Origin: Halapricum desulfuricans
GTDB lineage: Archaea; Halobacteriota; Halobacteria; Halobacteriales; Haloarculaceae
NCBI RefSeq assembly: GCF_017094525.1
Contig: NZ_CP064788.1
Coordinates: 2,829,910 to 2,893,909 of the forward strand
Direction of reading: 5' to 3'
Length of the DNA stretch: 64,000 bases
The position numbers and the translations under genes were made by a program. Under the pieces are notes generated by a model that made no database searches, was not told the origin of the DNA, and saw only the letters and a program-made list of their open reading frames with translations. Shown piece by piece: positions 8,588 through 17,154 of this stretch. Position 1 is the first letter of the stretch; every line of letters begins with the position of its first letter.

Positions 8588-10447
8588 TCACGCCGTTGGA
8601 AGTTGGACGGTAACGATGGTTCCACGCGGCCCGTTCTTCTCAATCATCAGCGTCCCATTGGAGTGGTCGACGAGCAGGTTGACAAGCCAGAGTCCGAGTC
8701 CTTTCCCGTGATATAAAGGCTGCACCTCTTCGCCCTTGATCAGGACTTGTTGTTCGATCGCCGGGATCCCCGGGCCGTCATCTGCCACGCGAATCTGAAC
8801 CGTCCCCCCGTCGCAGTCAAGACCCACCGTTACGGATGGGGCGGCTCGATCCGAGTGAATGATGGCGTTCTCGACGAGTTCCTCGATGACTTTCTCGAAG
8901 GAACTGACTGCAAACGCGGCTTGTGCGTCGGGTACGTCGACCGAGATGTCGGCATCTGGATAGCGGTCACGAAGCCCCTCTATCGTCGTGGTAATGAGTG
9001 GGACGATATCACGTGATACAGGTTGCGGGTTATCAGCCAGGAACTTCGTGACGTCCCGTTCCTTGTCTGTTGTTTGTATGAGTCGCTCACCACTCCGAAT
9101 AATCGTCTCTGCGTATTCCTCCAACTCACCGGTTGATCCGGTTTGGATCTGTTCAGCATGGCCCAAGATGACGTTCATATCGTTATGGAGGTTGTGCCGG
9201 AGGACGCGGTCGATCATTTTGAGCTGCTGCAATCGGTCCTGGCGATCAGAAATGTCCCTGATGACTCCGATATGTCCAATCAGATCTCCCTCCGCGTCAC
9301 GGAGATCGGAGACGCTCGTCTCCCCTGGGAAGACACGTCCGGACTTCGTCTCGTAGGTCACCATCTTGGTGAACTTCGCCACGTCGGTGTGGTGGTTGAT
9401 CTCCGCACCCATCGCGTCGAATTCGGCTTCGTCCGCATAGAGGAAGCTCGTCGGCTTGCCCTCGATCTCTTCCAGAAAGTAGCCGAAGGTCTCGACGAAG
9501 GCGGCATTACACTCGGTGATCCGTCGGTCCGTGTCTACGACCAAGATTGCGTCCTGGATGCTGGTGAACAGCGATTCGTAGCGTTCGCGACTCTCCTGCA
9601 ACTGCTGTTGGCGTTCCTTGTGCTTGGTGATGTCCGTCTGGATCGCGACGAACTCCACGATGTCGCCGTCCGGACCGGGGACCGGCGCGATCGTCTGGTT
9701 TGCGTGGTAGCGCTCACCGTTTTTGCGCTCGTTTATCACTTCCTCTTCCCAGACGCTGCCTGTCTGGATCGTTTCCCATAGCTCCTCAAAGTACTCCCCG
9801 GGCATCTCGCCCGAGTTGAGAATCTGGGGTGTCTCGCCGACGGCCTCTTGCTCGGTGTAGCCCGTAATGCGCTCGAACGCGGGGTTGACGTACGTGATAG
9901 TACCGTCAGTATCAGTCATATAAATGGCGTGGCCCGCGGCGGCAACCGCACGCCTGAACCGGCGAAGCTTTCGCTCTCGACTCGCTAGCGTGTGCGTCTG
10001 GCCCCGCATTCGAAGCAGCGACTCGATTCGCCAGCGCAATTCGAACTGGCGAACCGGCAGCGACAACATCTCGTCGATCGTCTCCTGGACTATCGTATCT
10101 GGGAGCTGGCCGCGCTCATTCCGAAGAAAGTCAGGATTTTCTTCCGGCAACAAGAGGAGATACGGCAACAATACCGGCTGTTCAGCTTGTTTGCGCTTTT
10201 TGAGCGCCTCGTAGTTCTCCGTGAGGCCGCCCTGGTCGACGATGCAGAGATCGAACGACGCGTCCTTGATGGACACCGGTTGCTGGACGACCTCGTATTC
10301 CTCGACAGTATCGAGCCACTCCACGAGCAACTGCTCGTTGCCGGGATCAGTGACAAGCGGATAGATCCGTGCCGGGTCGTGGTACTCGGAACTCTCGTTT
10401 GCGAAGAGATTCGTCGTCTCCTGCACGTTATCAGTCACAGTACTCAC
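8588..10447 (-). CDS. PAS-domain histidine kinase with pseudo-receiver N terminus
   Basis: The start is GTG at 10447, overlapping the end of the preceding kinase gene by 17 bases. The 619-residue soluble protein begins with a region (1-160) that resembles a degenerate receiver-like domain shared with the neighbouring kinase (FDLCIVDQ, then VLLPYLLLLPEE, and a QFELRWRIESLLRMR helix). Two PAS domains follow (about 175-285 and 290-405). The kinase core has H-box RVLRHNLHND near 417, N-box EELVENAIIHSD near 527, G1 DDGPGIP and G2 GKGLGLWLV near 582. It is the last gene of the kaiC-kinase-kinase operon. The signal and the cognate regulator are unknown. Confidence 0.88.
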   Translation of the reverse strand: MSTVTDNVQETTNLFANESSEYHDPARIYPLVTDPGNEQLLVEWLDTVEEYEVVQQPVSIKDASFDLCIVDQGGLTENYEALKKRKQAEQPVLLPYLLLLPEENPDFLRNERGQLPDTIVQETIDEMLSLPVRQFELRWRIESLLRMRGQTHTLASRERKLRRFRRAVAAAGHAIYMTDTDGTITYVNPAFERITGYTEQEAVGETPQILNSGEMPGEYFEELWETIQTGSVWEEEVINERKNGERYHANQTIAPVPGPDGDIVEFVAIQTDITKHKERQQQLQESRERYESLFTSIQDAILVVDTDRRITECNAAFVETFGYFLEEIEGKPTSFLYADEAEFDAMGAEINHHTDVAKFTKMVTYETKSGRVFPGETSVSDLRDAEGDLIGHIGVIRDISDRQDRLQQLKMIDRVLRHNLHNDMNVILGHAEQIQTGSTGELEEYAETIIRSGERLIQTTDKERDVTKFLADNPQPVSRDIVPLITTTIEGLRDRYPDADISVDVPDAQAAFAVSSFEKVIEELVENAIIHSDRAAPSVTVGLDCDGGTVQIRVADDGPGIPAIEQQVLIKGEEVQPLYHGKGLGLWLVNLLVDHSNGTLMIEKNGPRGTIVTVQLPTA

Positions 10448-11924
10448 CCGATTCGCCCATTGATTGGTTTAGCACATCGAGTTCGACACAAAATACTGCT
10501 CCGGTAGGGTCGTTGTCTTCGACCCAAACCTCGCCGCCGTATAGATCCACCAGCGTCGAGACCAGATACAGTCCCATTCCAGTCCCCGAACTGTCCAGAC
10601 CCTGCACCTCGTCGTCGAAGATCTCGTCTTTGATCGTCTCCGGCACCCCCGGACCGTTGTCTGCGACACGGACCTGGACACGATCGTCAGTTTCACGCAC
10701 GGTGATCGAAACGACTGGCTCGTCCGCATCGTTGTGCTTGACTGCGTTGTTGATGAGGTTCCGGAACACCGACGAGAGCAACTCGTTCGCAGCGACAGTG
10801 ACGTACGGTGGTGATGTCGGGAGTTCGATGGTCGCATCTTCGAACACCTCTTGACGCTTCTTTCCCTCTTCGAGGAGTATCTGGGTGAGAGAGATCGGTT
10901 CGAGATCGGGCTCCGCGTCGGAACGCATTGTCTTGACGATGTCACCAGCCGCAGTTGTGAGTTCGACCACACGCTCTGCGGAGGATTCGATTCGGTCGAG
11001 TTCCGACTCCAGTTCTCCCTCGCAGTGGTCAGCAACGTAATCGAGCCAGCCGAGTACGACCGTCATATCGTTTCGGATGTCATGCCGGAGCACTCGATTC
11101 AGAATTTCGAGCTGTTCGGACCGCTCACGTAGCGATAGTTCGAGATCTTTGAGTTCCGTGATATCGTGGTTGACAGCGATGAATCGCTCGATCTCGTTGT
11201 CCGGTCCTGTCACAGGTGCTATCGTCTGGTCAATGACATATTGGCCACCGTCCTTTCCTCGATTTGTCATCTCGCCGTGCCAGACATCGCCGGAAGTAAT
11301 TGTCTCCCACAAGTCTTCGTAGAACGCCTCGTCGTGTTCGCCGGATTTGAGGACGGCCGGTGTCTGGCCGAGTACTTCCTCGCTTGTGTATCCCGACTGC
11401 TCTTCGAAGGCAGTGTTGACGTATTCGATCCGTCCGTCGGTGTCGGTAATCACGACTCCGTGGCCAGCGTGCTCGTCCCGAATGGTCTGGAGTTGCTCTC
11501 GCTGGCGGGTGAGTGTCGCGGACTGAGTGCGGAGTTGCAGCAACGTATCGACCTTATCTGCCAGTTCGTACTCTCGAACGGGCATCCGAAGCATCCCGTC
11601 AACGAGATCCCATAGTGCCGGGCGTTCCTGACGCAGTTCCGTGTGTACCGACCCAGCCTGCGTGTCTGGGACGAGCAGGAGGACGGGAAGGATCATCGAT
11701 GTCTCCCGCTTGCGTGCTGTCAGCGTAGTTGCTTCCCGTTCGAGCATTTCGGTATCGAGCACGCAGAGATCGAACATTGCCGTGTCGGGACGTTCCTCGA
11801 TCAGTTCGTATCGATCGTGACTGGTGATCCAGTCGGTGAGCATGCGGCGGTTCCCGCTGTCGGCCACGAGCGGGAGCAAGGTCGCTGTATCGCCTCGCTG
11901 GCGTGATCGACGTTGATTAGCCAT
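10431..11924 (-). CDS. PAS-domain histidine kinase with pseudo-receiver N terminus, coupled to KaiC-like gene
   Basis: The chosen ATG at 11924 overlaps the KaiC-like stop by eight bases and gives 497 residues; a longer in-frame start 90 bases upstream would lie inside the neighbour. The N-terminal 1-130 region is receiver-like without a clear acidic pocket (MFDLCVLD; ILPVLLLVPD). One PAS domain spans about 150-260. The kinase has LRHDIRNDMTVVLGW near residue 281, FRNLINNAVKHND near 392, DNGPGVPE and GTGMGLYLV near 450. Paralogous to the downstream 619-residue kinase in its N-terminal half. Translational coupling suggests it works with the KaiC-like ATPase. Confidence 0.88.
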   Translation of the reverse strand: MANQRRSRQRGDTATLLPLVADSGNRRMLTDWITSHDRYELIEERPDTAMFDLCVLDTEMLEREATTLTARKRETSMILPVLLLVPDTQAGSVHTELRQERPALWDLVDGMLRMPVREYELADKVDTLLQLRTQSATLTRQREQLQTIRDEHAGHGVVITDTDGRIEYVNTAFEEQSGYTSEEVLGQTPAVLKSGEHDEAFYEDLWETITSGDVWHGEMTNRGKDGGQYVIDQTIAPVTGPDNEIERFIAVNHDITELKDLELSLRERSEQLEILNRVLRHDIRNDMTVVLGWLDYVADHCEGELESELDRIESSAERVVELTTAAGDIVKTMRSDAEPDLEPISLTQILLEEGKKRQEVFEDATIELPTSPPYVTVAANELLSSVFRNLINNAVKHNDADEPVVSITVRETDDRVQVRVADNGPGVPETIKDEIFDDEVQGLDSSGTGMGLYLVSTLVDLYGGEVWVEDNDPTGAVFCVELDVLNQSMGESGEYCD

Positions 11925-13383
11925 CTGTCTCGCCGGTCGATTCCGAGTCGGCCCACTCCGGTGTGCCCGTGAGCACACCTTGCAGGTTTTCGAGCGGATC
12001 ACCGACACTGACACCGTATTCGGTAAACTCTAGCTTACGGAGCATGCGCTCGAAATCACTCGTCCGCATCTTGAGTACCCCGATGACCTTCTCTAATTTC
12101 CCACGCGATTCGACATGCCGTATGAACACAATGTTGTCCGCAAGATTGCTCATTTGCTCTTCAGTCGCGCGGAACTGTCCGGTAATGTCGTGGACCTCGT
12201 TAGTCACGATAGTAGTGACACCCATCTGGCGGAGGTAGCGGCCGATCTCAATCAGGTTCGTTATCGGATTCTCCCCATGCCCACGGAGATTCTGTTTGAA
12301 TCCCTGCGTCCCGTCGATGAGGACGACTTCCACACCATCCGCTTCGACCGCGTCTTGCACCTTGTTCGTGAGTTGGTTCACCGTGTACTCTCGCGGTTGC
12401 ACCTCGACAATGTCGAGTACGCCCTGTTCGATCATCTCCCCGATCGGCATATTCAGGGCCTCCGCGCGCTGGAGCAGTGTCCGCCGCGACTCTTCGAACG
12501 AGAAGATAATCGACTGACTGCCGCGTCCGGCGGCTTCCTGGACAAACTGCAAACTGGTGGTCGTTTTCCCCGCGCCAGTCGGGCCGCTGAAAAACGTGAC
12601 TGTTCCCCGGTCGAGGCCACCGTCGAGCAACTGATCCAGTTCCGGAACACCGGATGAGATGTTCTCTTCTGGGAAGTCGACCTGCGCATCCGGTACTTCG
12701 AGACGTGGCCACACGTCGACACCTGACTCGGTAATCTCGTAGGCGTGGGGTCCTCGCTGAGCAGCGGGGCCCCTGAATTTCGTTATATCGACAGTCCGTA
12801 CCTCCGAGGTCTGTTCGAGATTGATGACTGCGTCTGTCAGGAACTGCAGATCCGTATCCGAGAGATCGGCCGCTGCCTGTGACGTCATGAGCACTGTTGC
12901 ACCGGTCGATCTGAGGAAATCGAGCAATCCCAATATTTGTGACCGGAACTGGTGCTCGTCGGTCGTCAGGAACCGAAATTCGGTAATCGGATCGATGAGG
13001 ACACGATCCGGCTGCAGCTCTTCGACAGTCTCACGCACCTCGCTGACGAGTGACGGTTGTTCGGCCTCTGCCGACGAGAACAAAGTGTAGGTGCCCTCTT
13101 CGGTGAACTTTTTCTCGTCCGGAGAGAGTTCGAGAAATTGGAGCGTCTCCGAGTTCAGTCCGAAGTGGTCGGCTGTTCGCTGTACGTACTGGGTTGGTTC
13201 ACCGAGGTTGATGTACAGACTGTCCTCCTCGTCGGTTCCTGCTGCCAGGAAGTGCAGTCCGAAGATCGTCTTGCCGGCACCGGGTGGCCCCCGTACGATC
13301 ACGTTCTGCCGCTCGATCAAACCGCCATCGAGAATCGTATCAAGACCATCGATCCCTGTCGATAATCGACTCGTCGTCGTCAT
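11917..13383 (-). CDS. KaiC-like (RecA/Rad55 superfamily) double-ATPase
   Basis: A 488-residue protein with two KaiC domains in tandem. Domain 1 opens LSTGIDGLDTILDGGL, with Walker A GPPGAGKT near residues 32-39 and Walker-B-like VLIDPITEF. Domain 2 opens SGVPELDQLLDGGLDRG, with Walker A GPTGAGKT near 264-271 and VVLIDGTQGF. Length and layout match cyanobacterial KaiC, but archaeal relatives are mostly signalling ATPases rather than proven clocks. There is no KaiA or KaiB nearby. It is the first gene of an operon with two histidine kinases, the second starting inside its stop. This placement suggests it modulates kinase output, which is inference. Confidence 0.88.
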   Translation of the reverse strand: MTTTSRLSTGIDGLDTILDGGLIERQNVIVRGPPGAGKTIFGLHFLAAGTDEEDSLYINLGEPTQYVQRTADHFGLNSETLQFLELSPDEKKFTEEGTYTLFSSAEAEQPSLVSEVRETVEELQPDRVLIDPITEFRFLTTDEHQFRSQILGLLDFLRSTGATVLMTSQAAADLSDTDLQFLTDAVINLEQTSEVRTVDITKFRGPAAQRGPHAYEITESGVDVWPRLEVPDAQVDFPEENISSGVPELDQLLDGGLDRGTVTFFSGPTGAGKTTTSLQFVQEAAGRGSQSIIFSFEESRRTLLQRAEALNMPIGEMIEQGVLDIVEVQPREYTVNQLTNKVQDAVEADGVEVVLIDGTQGFKQNLRGHGENPITNLIEIGRYLRQMGVTTIVTNEVHDITGQFRATEEQMSNLADNIVFIRHVESRGKLEKVIGVLKMRTSDFERMLRKLEFTEYGVSVGDPLENLQGVLTGTPEWADSESTGETDG

Positions 13384-13439
13384 AACATAGATCTCAATCC
13401 CACTGGTAAAACGTTACTCACCCCATATTCAAATTCGGG

Positions 13440-13690
13440 AATTGACGTTGTGTCCACGCGCGTGACTTTCCATGAGTAGGTAAACTACCCCACCCTACTT
13501 CGCTCACCCTGAAGGGTTCGCTCGTGGAGGGTGGGGCTTTGACGTGGACTCCCGTTCTAAACGAAAAGTAGCGCGAGTTCCCCGACAGACCGGGATACGG
13601 CCGCTCGGACGCACCACCGGGGGGTCGGGGACTGATGGACTGACTCGGCTTGATGCTTGCTGCTGACTGCACGCTCTAAATGTTGCACGA
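13440..13690. repeat. hairpin-bearing remnant, possibly an IS200/IS605 (TnpB-type) end
   Basis: The stretch upstream of the KaiC-like gene contains a stem CCCCACCCT (13488-13496) / AGGGTGGGG (13528-13536) enclosing a second small hairpin. It is followed by GC-rich sequence with no conserved gene. The look is like the right end of haloarchaeal TnpB-type elements, but no tnpB frame is present, so this is a weak call. Otherwise 13384-13779 holds no gene. Confidence 0.25.
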
Positions 13691-13779
13691 GTGTTTTACC
13701 AGTTAGTGAATCGTTCGTAGTTCTCCGCGTTACTTCGGCGGCCTAGATTTTGTATCAAGACTTTCCTGAACGCGGCATC

Positions 13780-14106
13780 ATGATTGAACGACGGATGACA
13801 CCACGAGTGCAACTCAACGAGTGGGAGACACTGATTGATGAACTACGTCGATTCGGTCGCGCGGGTGATGTAACAGCGACTGATAATCGGATTCACATCG
13901 ACTTCGGCTCTGCACGTGTCGAATTGTCGCGCGATGGGACGCTCCAGACTGGGATGCCATTGCACGATTTCACGCACGATGACACCGTTGCGGTTGTCGT
14001 GGATCACGACGCCGGCACCCTCATAGTTGATACAGATACGGTAAGCTACACGTTCAGGCATCCATCTTCGGTTAAGGAGTGGAACCGTAAGCCGACGGCT
14101 ATCTGA
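13780..14106 (+). CDS. small conserved-looking hypothetical protein
   Basis: A 108-residue acidic protein if started at the ATG at 13780 (MIERRMTPRVQLNEW); an in-frame ATG 30 bases upstream is also possible. It shows no transmembrane segment, cysteine cluster or known motif. The composition suggests a small beta-rich soluble domain (IHIDFGSARVELSRDG; DDTVAVVVDHDAGTLIVDTD). It sits between the KaiC operon and the interrupted 80-bp element. Function unknown. Confidence 0.55.
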   Translation: MIERRMTPRVQLNEWETLIDELRRFGRAGDVTATDNRIHIDFGSARVELSRDGTLQTGMPLHDFTHDDTVAVVVDHDAGTLIVDTDTVSYTFRHPSSVKEWNRKPTAI

Positions 14107-14210
14107 ACATGCAGCGATGAGGAGGAAGTGGAATGAAACCCTCCTCATACTGCCGGCTGTAACAAACTGAAGGAATTCGCCACCCCGGGGTGGCGAATAT
14201 CTTTACGAAC

Positions 14211-15613
14211 CATCCGTCTTTAGCTAAGAGAAGAACCGCAGTACAGCAGTAGCTTATCGAGGCTTCTTTTCGAGAGGAATGAGGAGGTGTCGGTTGTGCA
14301 CACTAAAACCTCCTCATCGAGAGTTATGCGTCGGCTCACTACACTGTTTCCCTCCGAGTTCCTCGAAGAGCACGCCGAGGAACTCGGCGTGGTCGAACGA
14401 GAGGGAAAACTCCAGGTTCCAGTCCTCGTGTGGGCGCTCGTGTTCGGCTTCGCCGCAGGCGAGAGCCGAACACTCGCTGGGTTCAGACGCAGCTACAACT
14501 CCACAGCTGACGAAACGATCTCGCCCGGTGGCTTCTATCACCGGTTGACACCGACGCTGGCGGAGTACCTCCGCGACCTCGTTGAGCGCGGTCTCGACGA
14601 GGTCGCTGTTCCCGACGCTGTTGACGCTGATATCGACCGATTCAGGGACGTGATGATTGCTGATGGAACGGTGTTGCGGCTCCACGAGTTCCTCTCTGAT
14701 GAGTTCCAAGCCCGTCACGAGGAGCAGGCTGGAGCGACGCTCCACCTGCTCCATAACGCCACCGACAAGACAATTGAACGGATCGACGTAACAGACGAGA
14801 AAACGCACGACAGCACGTTGTTCAATACAGGTTCGTGGCTGCAAGGACGGCTCGTTTTGCTCGATCTAGCGTACTTCAAGTACCGCCGCTTCGCGTTAAT
14901 CGACGAGAACGACGGCTACTTCGTGAGTCGGCTGAAGAAGAGCGCGAACCCGGTGATAACAGAGGAATTACGGGAATGGCGCGGGCGCGCCATTCCCTTG
15001 GAGGGCAAGCAGATCCACGATGTGGTCGATGACCTCTCGCGGAAGTACATCGACGTAGAGGTCGAGGCGGAGTTCAAGCGAGGACCGTACGAAGGGACGC
15101 GCTCGCTGGATACGAAGCGGTTCCGCGTCGTCGGCGTCCGCGACGAGGACGCCGACGACTACCATCTCTACATCACGAATCTGCCGAGAGAGGAGTTTCT
15201 CCCGGCAGATCTAGCAACGCTGTATCGGTGTCGCTGGGAAGTAGAAACGTTGTTCCGTGAGCTGAAGACACAGTACGAACTGGATGAATTCGACACAAGC
15301 GACCCGGATGTCGTGGAGATTCTGCTGTATGCGGCGTTGCTGTCACTGCTGGTGAGTCGTGAGCTGTTGGATCTGGTCACCGAGCAGGCTGACGATGAGA
15401 TCGTGTTTCCGCCGGAACGCTGGGCGGCGACCTTCCGGTCGCACGCCCAGCTCATCCTCCACGAACTCGGTGAGTACCTTGGCTACTCGCCACCGCCGCT
15501 GTTGGAGCGGCTGATCGAAGACGCACAGAAGATCCACCAGCAACGACCGATCTTACAAGAGACGCTCGCTACCGCCACGCAACCGAGGTGTGAGTCTTAG
15601 CTAAAGACGAATG
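14211..15613 (+). mobile_element. ISH8-type insertion sequence (IS4 family), copy 1
   Basis: A complete 1403-bp element. Its ends are CATCCGTCTTTAGCTAAGA (left) and the inverse TCTTAGCTAAAGACGAATG (right). It is flanked by a perfect 10-bp direct repeat CTTTACGAAC (14201-14210 and 15614-15623). It encodes a single transposase. A nearly identical copy in opposite orientation lies at 31210-32612. The intact ends and target duplication suggest recent activity. Confidence 0.92.
14287..15600 (+). CDS. IS4-family (ISH8-type) transposase
   Basis: A 437-residue DDE transposase. Visible catalytic landmarks are the first Asp in VMIADGTVLRLHEF, the second in VLLDLAYFKYRRF, and the IS4 signature YRCRWEVETLFRELK carrying the Glu. 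It cuts and rejoins the ends of its own element. The frame is uninterrupted. It differs from the copy at 31223-32536 in a few positions, including ERG versus ETA caused by a small internal inversion. Confidence 0.92.
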   Translation: MSVVHTKTSSSRVMRRLTTLFPSEFLEEHAEELGVVEREGKLQVPVLVWALVFGFAAGESRTLAGFRRSYNSTADETISPGGFYHRLTPTLAEYLRDLVERGLDEVAVPDAVDADIDRFRDVMIADGTVLRLHEFLSDEFQARHEEQAGATLHLLHNATDKTIERIDVTDEKTHDSTLFNTGSWLQGRLVLLDLAYFKYRRFALIDENDGYFVSRLKKSANPVITEELREWRGRAIPLEGKQIHDVVDDLSRKYIDVEVEAEFKRGPYEGTRSLDTKRFRVVGVRDEDADDYHLYITNLPREEFLPADLATLYRCRWEVETLFRELKTQYELDEFDTSDPDVVEILLYAALLSLLVSRELLDLVTEQADDEIVFPPERWAATFRSHAQLILHELGEYLGYSPPPLLERLIEDAQKIHQQRPILQETLATATQPRCES

Positions 15614-15649
15614 CTTTACGAACTTACAGCCGGCAGTATCAGATACAGT

Positions 15650-15923
15650 ACGGTCTCTGCTGACGCTGGTGGTCAGCAGAGCCATCCTTCGAACGATCTG
15701 CGACCACGCCGCTCAGCCCGTGGCAGGTGTGCCGAAGGAACGCTGGGCGGCGACCTTTCGGTCGGCCGCCCAACTCATCCTCCACGAACTGGCGGCGGTC
15801 TACAGCTATCCACCACCCGATCTAGAGGCGTTTCTCACTCAGGAAGCACTCAATCAACCGCCATCACGCCAGACACTGATCGGGGAGGTGAGTGACGCGC
15901 TATCTGGCGGTTTGTCCGCTTAA
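15650..15923 (+). pseudogene. C-terminal fragment of an ISH8-like transposase
   Basis: The frame carries ERWAATFRSAAQLILHELAA, closely matching the transposase just upstream (ERWAATFRSHAQLILHELGE), then a diverged tail ending at a TAA at 15921-15923. The first two thirds of a transposase are missing. It is therefore debris of a different, older IS4-family element, not part of the intact copy. It lies next to the left end of repeat copy B. Confidence 0.75.
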
Positions 15924-15976
15924 CCGAAGATGGATGCACGTTCAGGCGGCCAGGTGGGTGATGACTGCATCCTCGA

Positions 15977-16198
15977 AGTCTTGCACGCGGATTCTGACAG
16001 AATATGAAGCAGTAGTGTCTATCAGCGATTAATGTTCTCTGTTGGGACCAGTGTGGATGGATGCGAGCTCCCGTGGCCACCACTCGCCCGGTCGCCCATC
16101 GAACGAAAGCAAACACAGTCCAACAGTAGAACGCGAAACGCCGGAATCAGGGGCTGTGAGCCGTGATTTCGGGAAGGATATCGGCGATGGGTGCCGGA
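15977..16198 (+). repeat. island repeat, copy B (truncated)
   Basis: Carries the left arm and core of the island repeat but breaks off at the tRNA-like segment, which reads ATGGGTGCCGGA instead of ATGGGCGCTGGA; the right arm is missing. It lies between the ISH8 debris and the 80-bp palindromic element. Confidence 0.8.
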
Positions 16199-16223
16199 AG
16201 CTATGATTCGAGCGTCGAAGCTT

Positions 16224-16303
16224 ATACTGCCGGCTGTAACAAACTGAAGGAATTCGCCACTCCGGGGTGGCGAATATCTTTACGAACTTACAGCCGGCAG
16301 TAT
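16224..16303. mobile_element. 80-bp palindromic MITE-like element, intact copy
   Basis: Ends are ATACTGCCGGCTGTAA and its inverse TTACAGCCGGCAGTAT, with an internal hairpin CGCCACTCCGGGGTGGCG. It is nearly identical to the interrupted copy at 14147-15639. It lies 114 bases before the Doc-like toxin start, so it could contribute promoter sequence to that gene. Confidence 0.65.
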
Positions 16304-16416
16304 TAATCGTTCTGGCATACGGCAGTCGCGTTCGTCAGTCCGAAAATCGGGATCGGCGTGGTTTCTGTGTCGTTCATAGCAAAGACTACACGGGACCGGT
16401 ATCGATAATACGTTGT

Positions 16417-16905
16417 ATGGCAGACTCGTTGTGGTATCCGTCAGTTGCAGACGTTCTCACCATCCACGACGACATCGTTTCGGAGTATCCCGATACTCAT
16501 CCCGGCGTGGCGAACCGCGGGGCCATCGAATTCGCGCTGGACTACATCGAAGAAGGGAGCTTCGATGCGGCACCGGAGACGATTCACGAAAAGGCATTTC
16601 ATCTTCTTCGGCTCCTCGTTGCGAACCACCCTTTCGTCGATGCGAACAAACGTACCGCGCTCAACACTGCGGCCGTGTTCTATTTCCTCAATGGGTATCG
16701 GTTCGAGTACGACGACGAAATCAGAGGAGTTTTGAAACGACTTGGTACCGACGAGACGACCGTCGATGAGGAACGGACTATCGAGTATCTCCGGTCTCAT
16801 ACAAAAGAACTGGACCTGATAGGCGAAATCGAAGACTGGCGCGAGGACCTCATTCAGTACGGACTAGAACAGTTGAACGACGATCTGTCGGACCCGAACG
16901 ATTAA
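16417..16905 (+). CDS. Doc-like toxin (Fic/Doc superfamily)
   Basis: Using the ATG at 16417 gives 162 residues; the frame stays open upstream into the MITE but that part is not protein-like. The Fic/Doc core motif reads HPFVDANKRTALN, with Ala where the usual signature has Gly (HPFxDGNKR). N-terminal VLTIHDDI is typical of Doc (death-on-curing) proteins, which phosphorylate or AMPylate translation factors. The classical antitoxin precedes Doc; here nothing upstream is coding, but a 46-residue frame follows 25 bases downstream. Function as the toxin of a type II pair is inferred from the family. Confidence 0.75.
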   Translation: MADSLWYPSVADVLTIHDDIVSEYPDTHPGVANRGAIEFALDYIEEGSFDAAPETIHEKAFHLLRLLVANHPFVDANKRTALNTAAVFYFLNGYRFEYDDEIRGVLKRLGTDETTVDEERTIEYLRSHTKELDLIGEIEDWREDLIQYGLEQLNDDLSDPND

Positions 16906-16930
16906 CCGCGCTCAGGACATCTACTCAGAT

Positions 16931-17071
16931 ATGGCCACTGAAGAAGGGACAGAGTCCGCTTCTCCGCTCGACGAAGTGATGGAGGACATCCGCGGGGAGT
17001 TAGTTCGGCGTATCGCAACGGCCGATCGAGAGTCGAACCGAGACATCTACGACGCGCTCGAAAACGAGTAA
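16931..17071 (+). CDS. small acidic protein downstream of doc, candidate antitoxin
   Basis: A 46-codon frame starting at ATG 16931 (MATEEGTESASPLDEVMED) and ending with TAA at 17069. It is 25 bases after doc, on the same strand and with haloarchaeal codon use. The second half is helical and contains IRGELVRRIATADRE. No family is recognised. Position and size suggest an antitoxin or partner of the Doc-like protein, in reversed gene order compared with the classical phd-doc operon. Confidence 0.5.
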   Translation: MATEEGTESASPLDEVMEDIRGELVRRIATADRESNRDIYDALENE

Positions 17072-17154
17072 CTCGTACCTTCGACTTGTCTCTCCGTCGT
17101 CTCTTGTCGCTTCTGCCTCAACTGCCCGACTGACTCGCCAGTCGTCACGAAGAG

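Larger units (their letters stand above)
14147..15639. mobile_element. 80-bp palindromic MITE-like element interrupted by an ISH8-type insertion
   Basis: The left 64 bases (14147-14210) begin ATACTGCCGGCTGTAA and contain the hairpin CGCCACCCCGGGGTGGCG. The right 16 bases (15624-15639) are the inverted end TTACAGCCGGCAGTAT. Removing the insertion sequence and one copy of its 10-bp duplication restores an 80-bp unit. That unit is almost identical to the intact one at 16224-16303. It has no coding capacity. Confidence 0.65.

Noticed and set aside
16267..16416. Extended N terminus of the Doc-like protein
   Set aside because: This part is encoded by the palindromic element and is not protein-like; ATG 16417 gives the normal family start.
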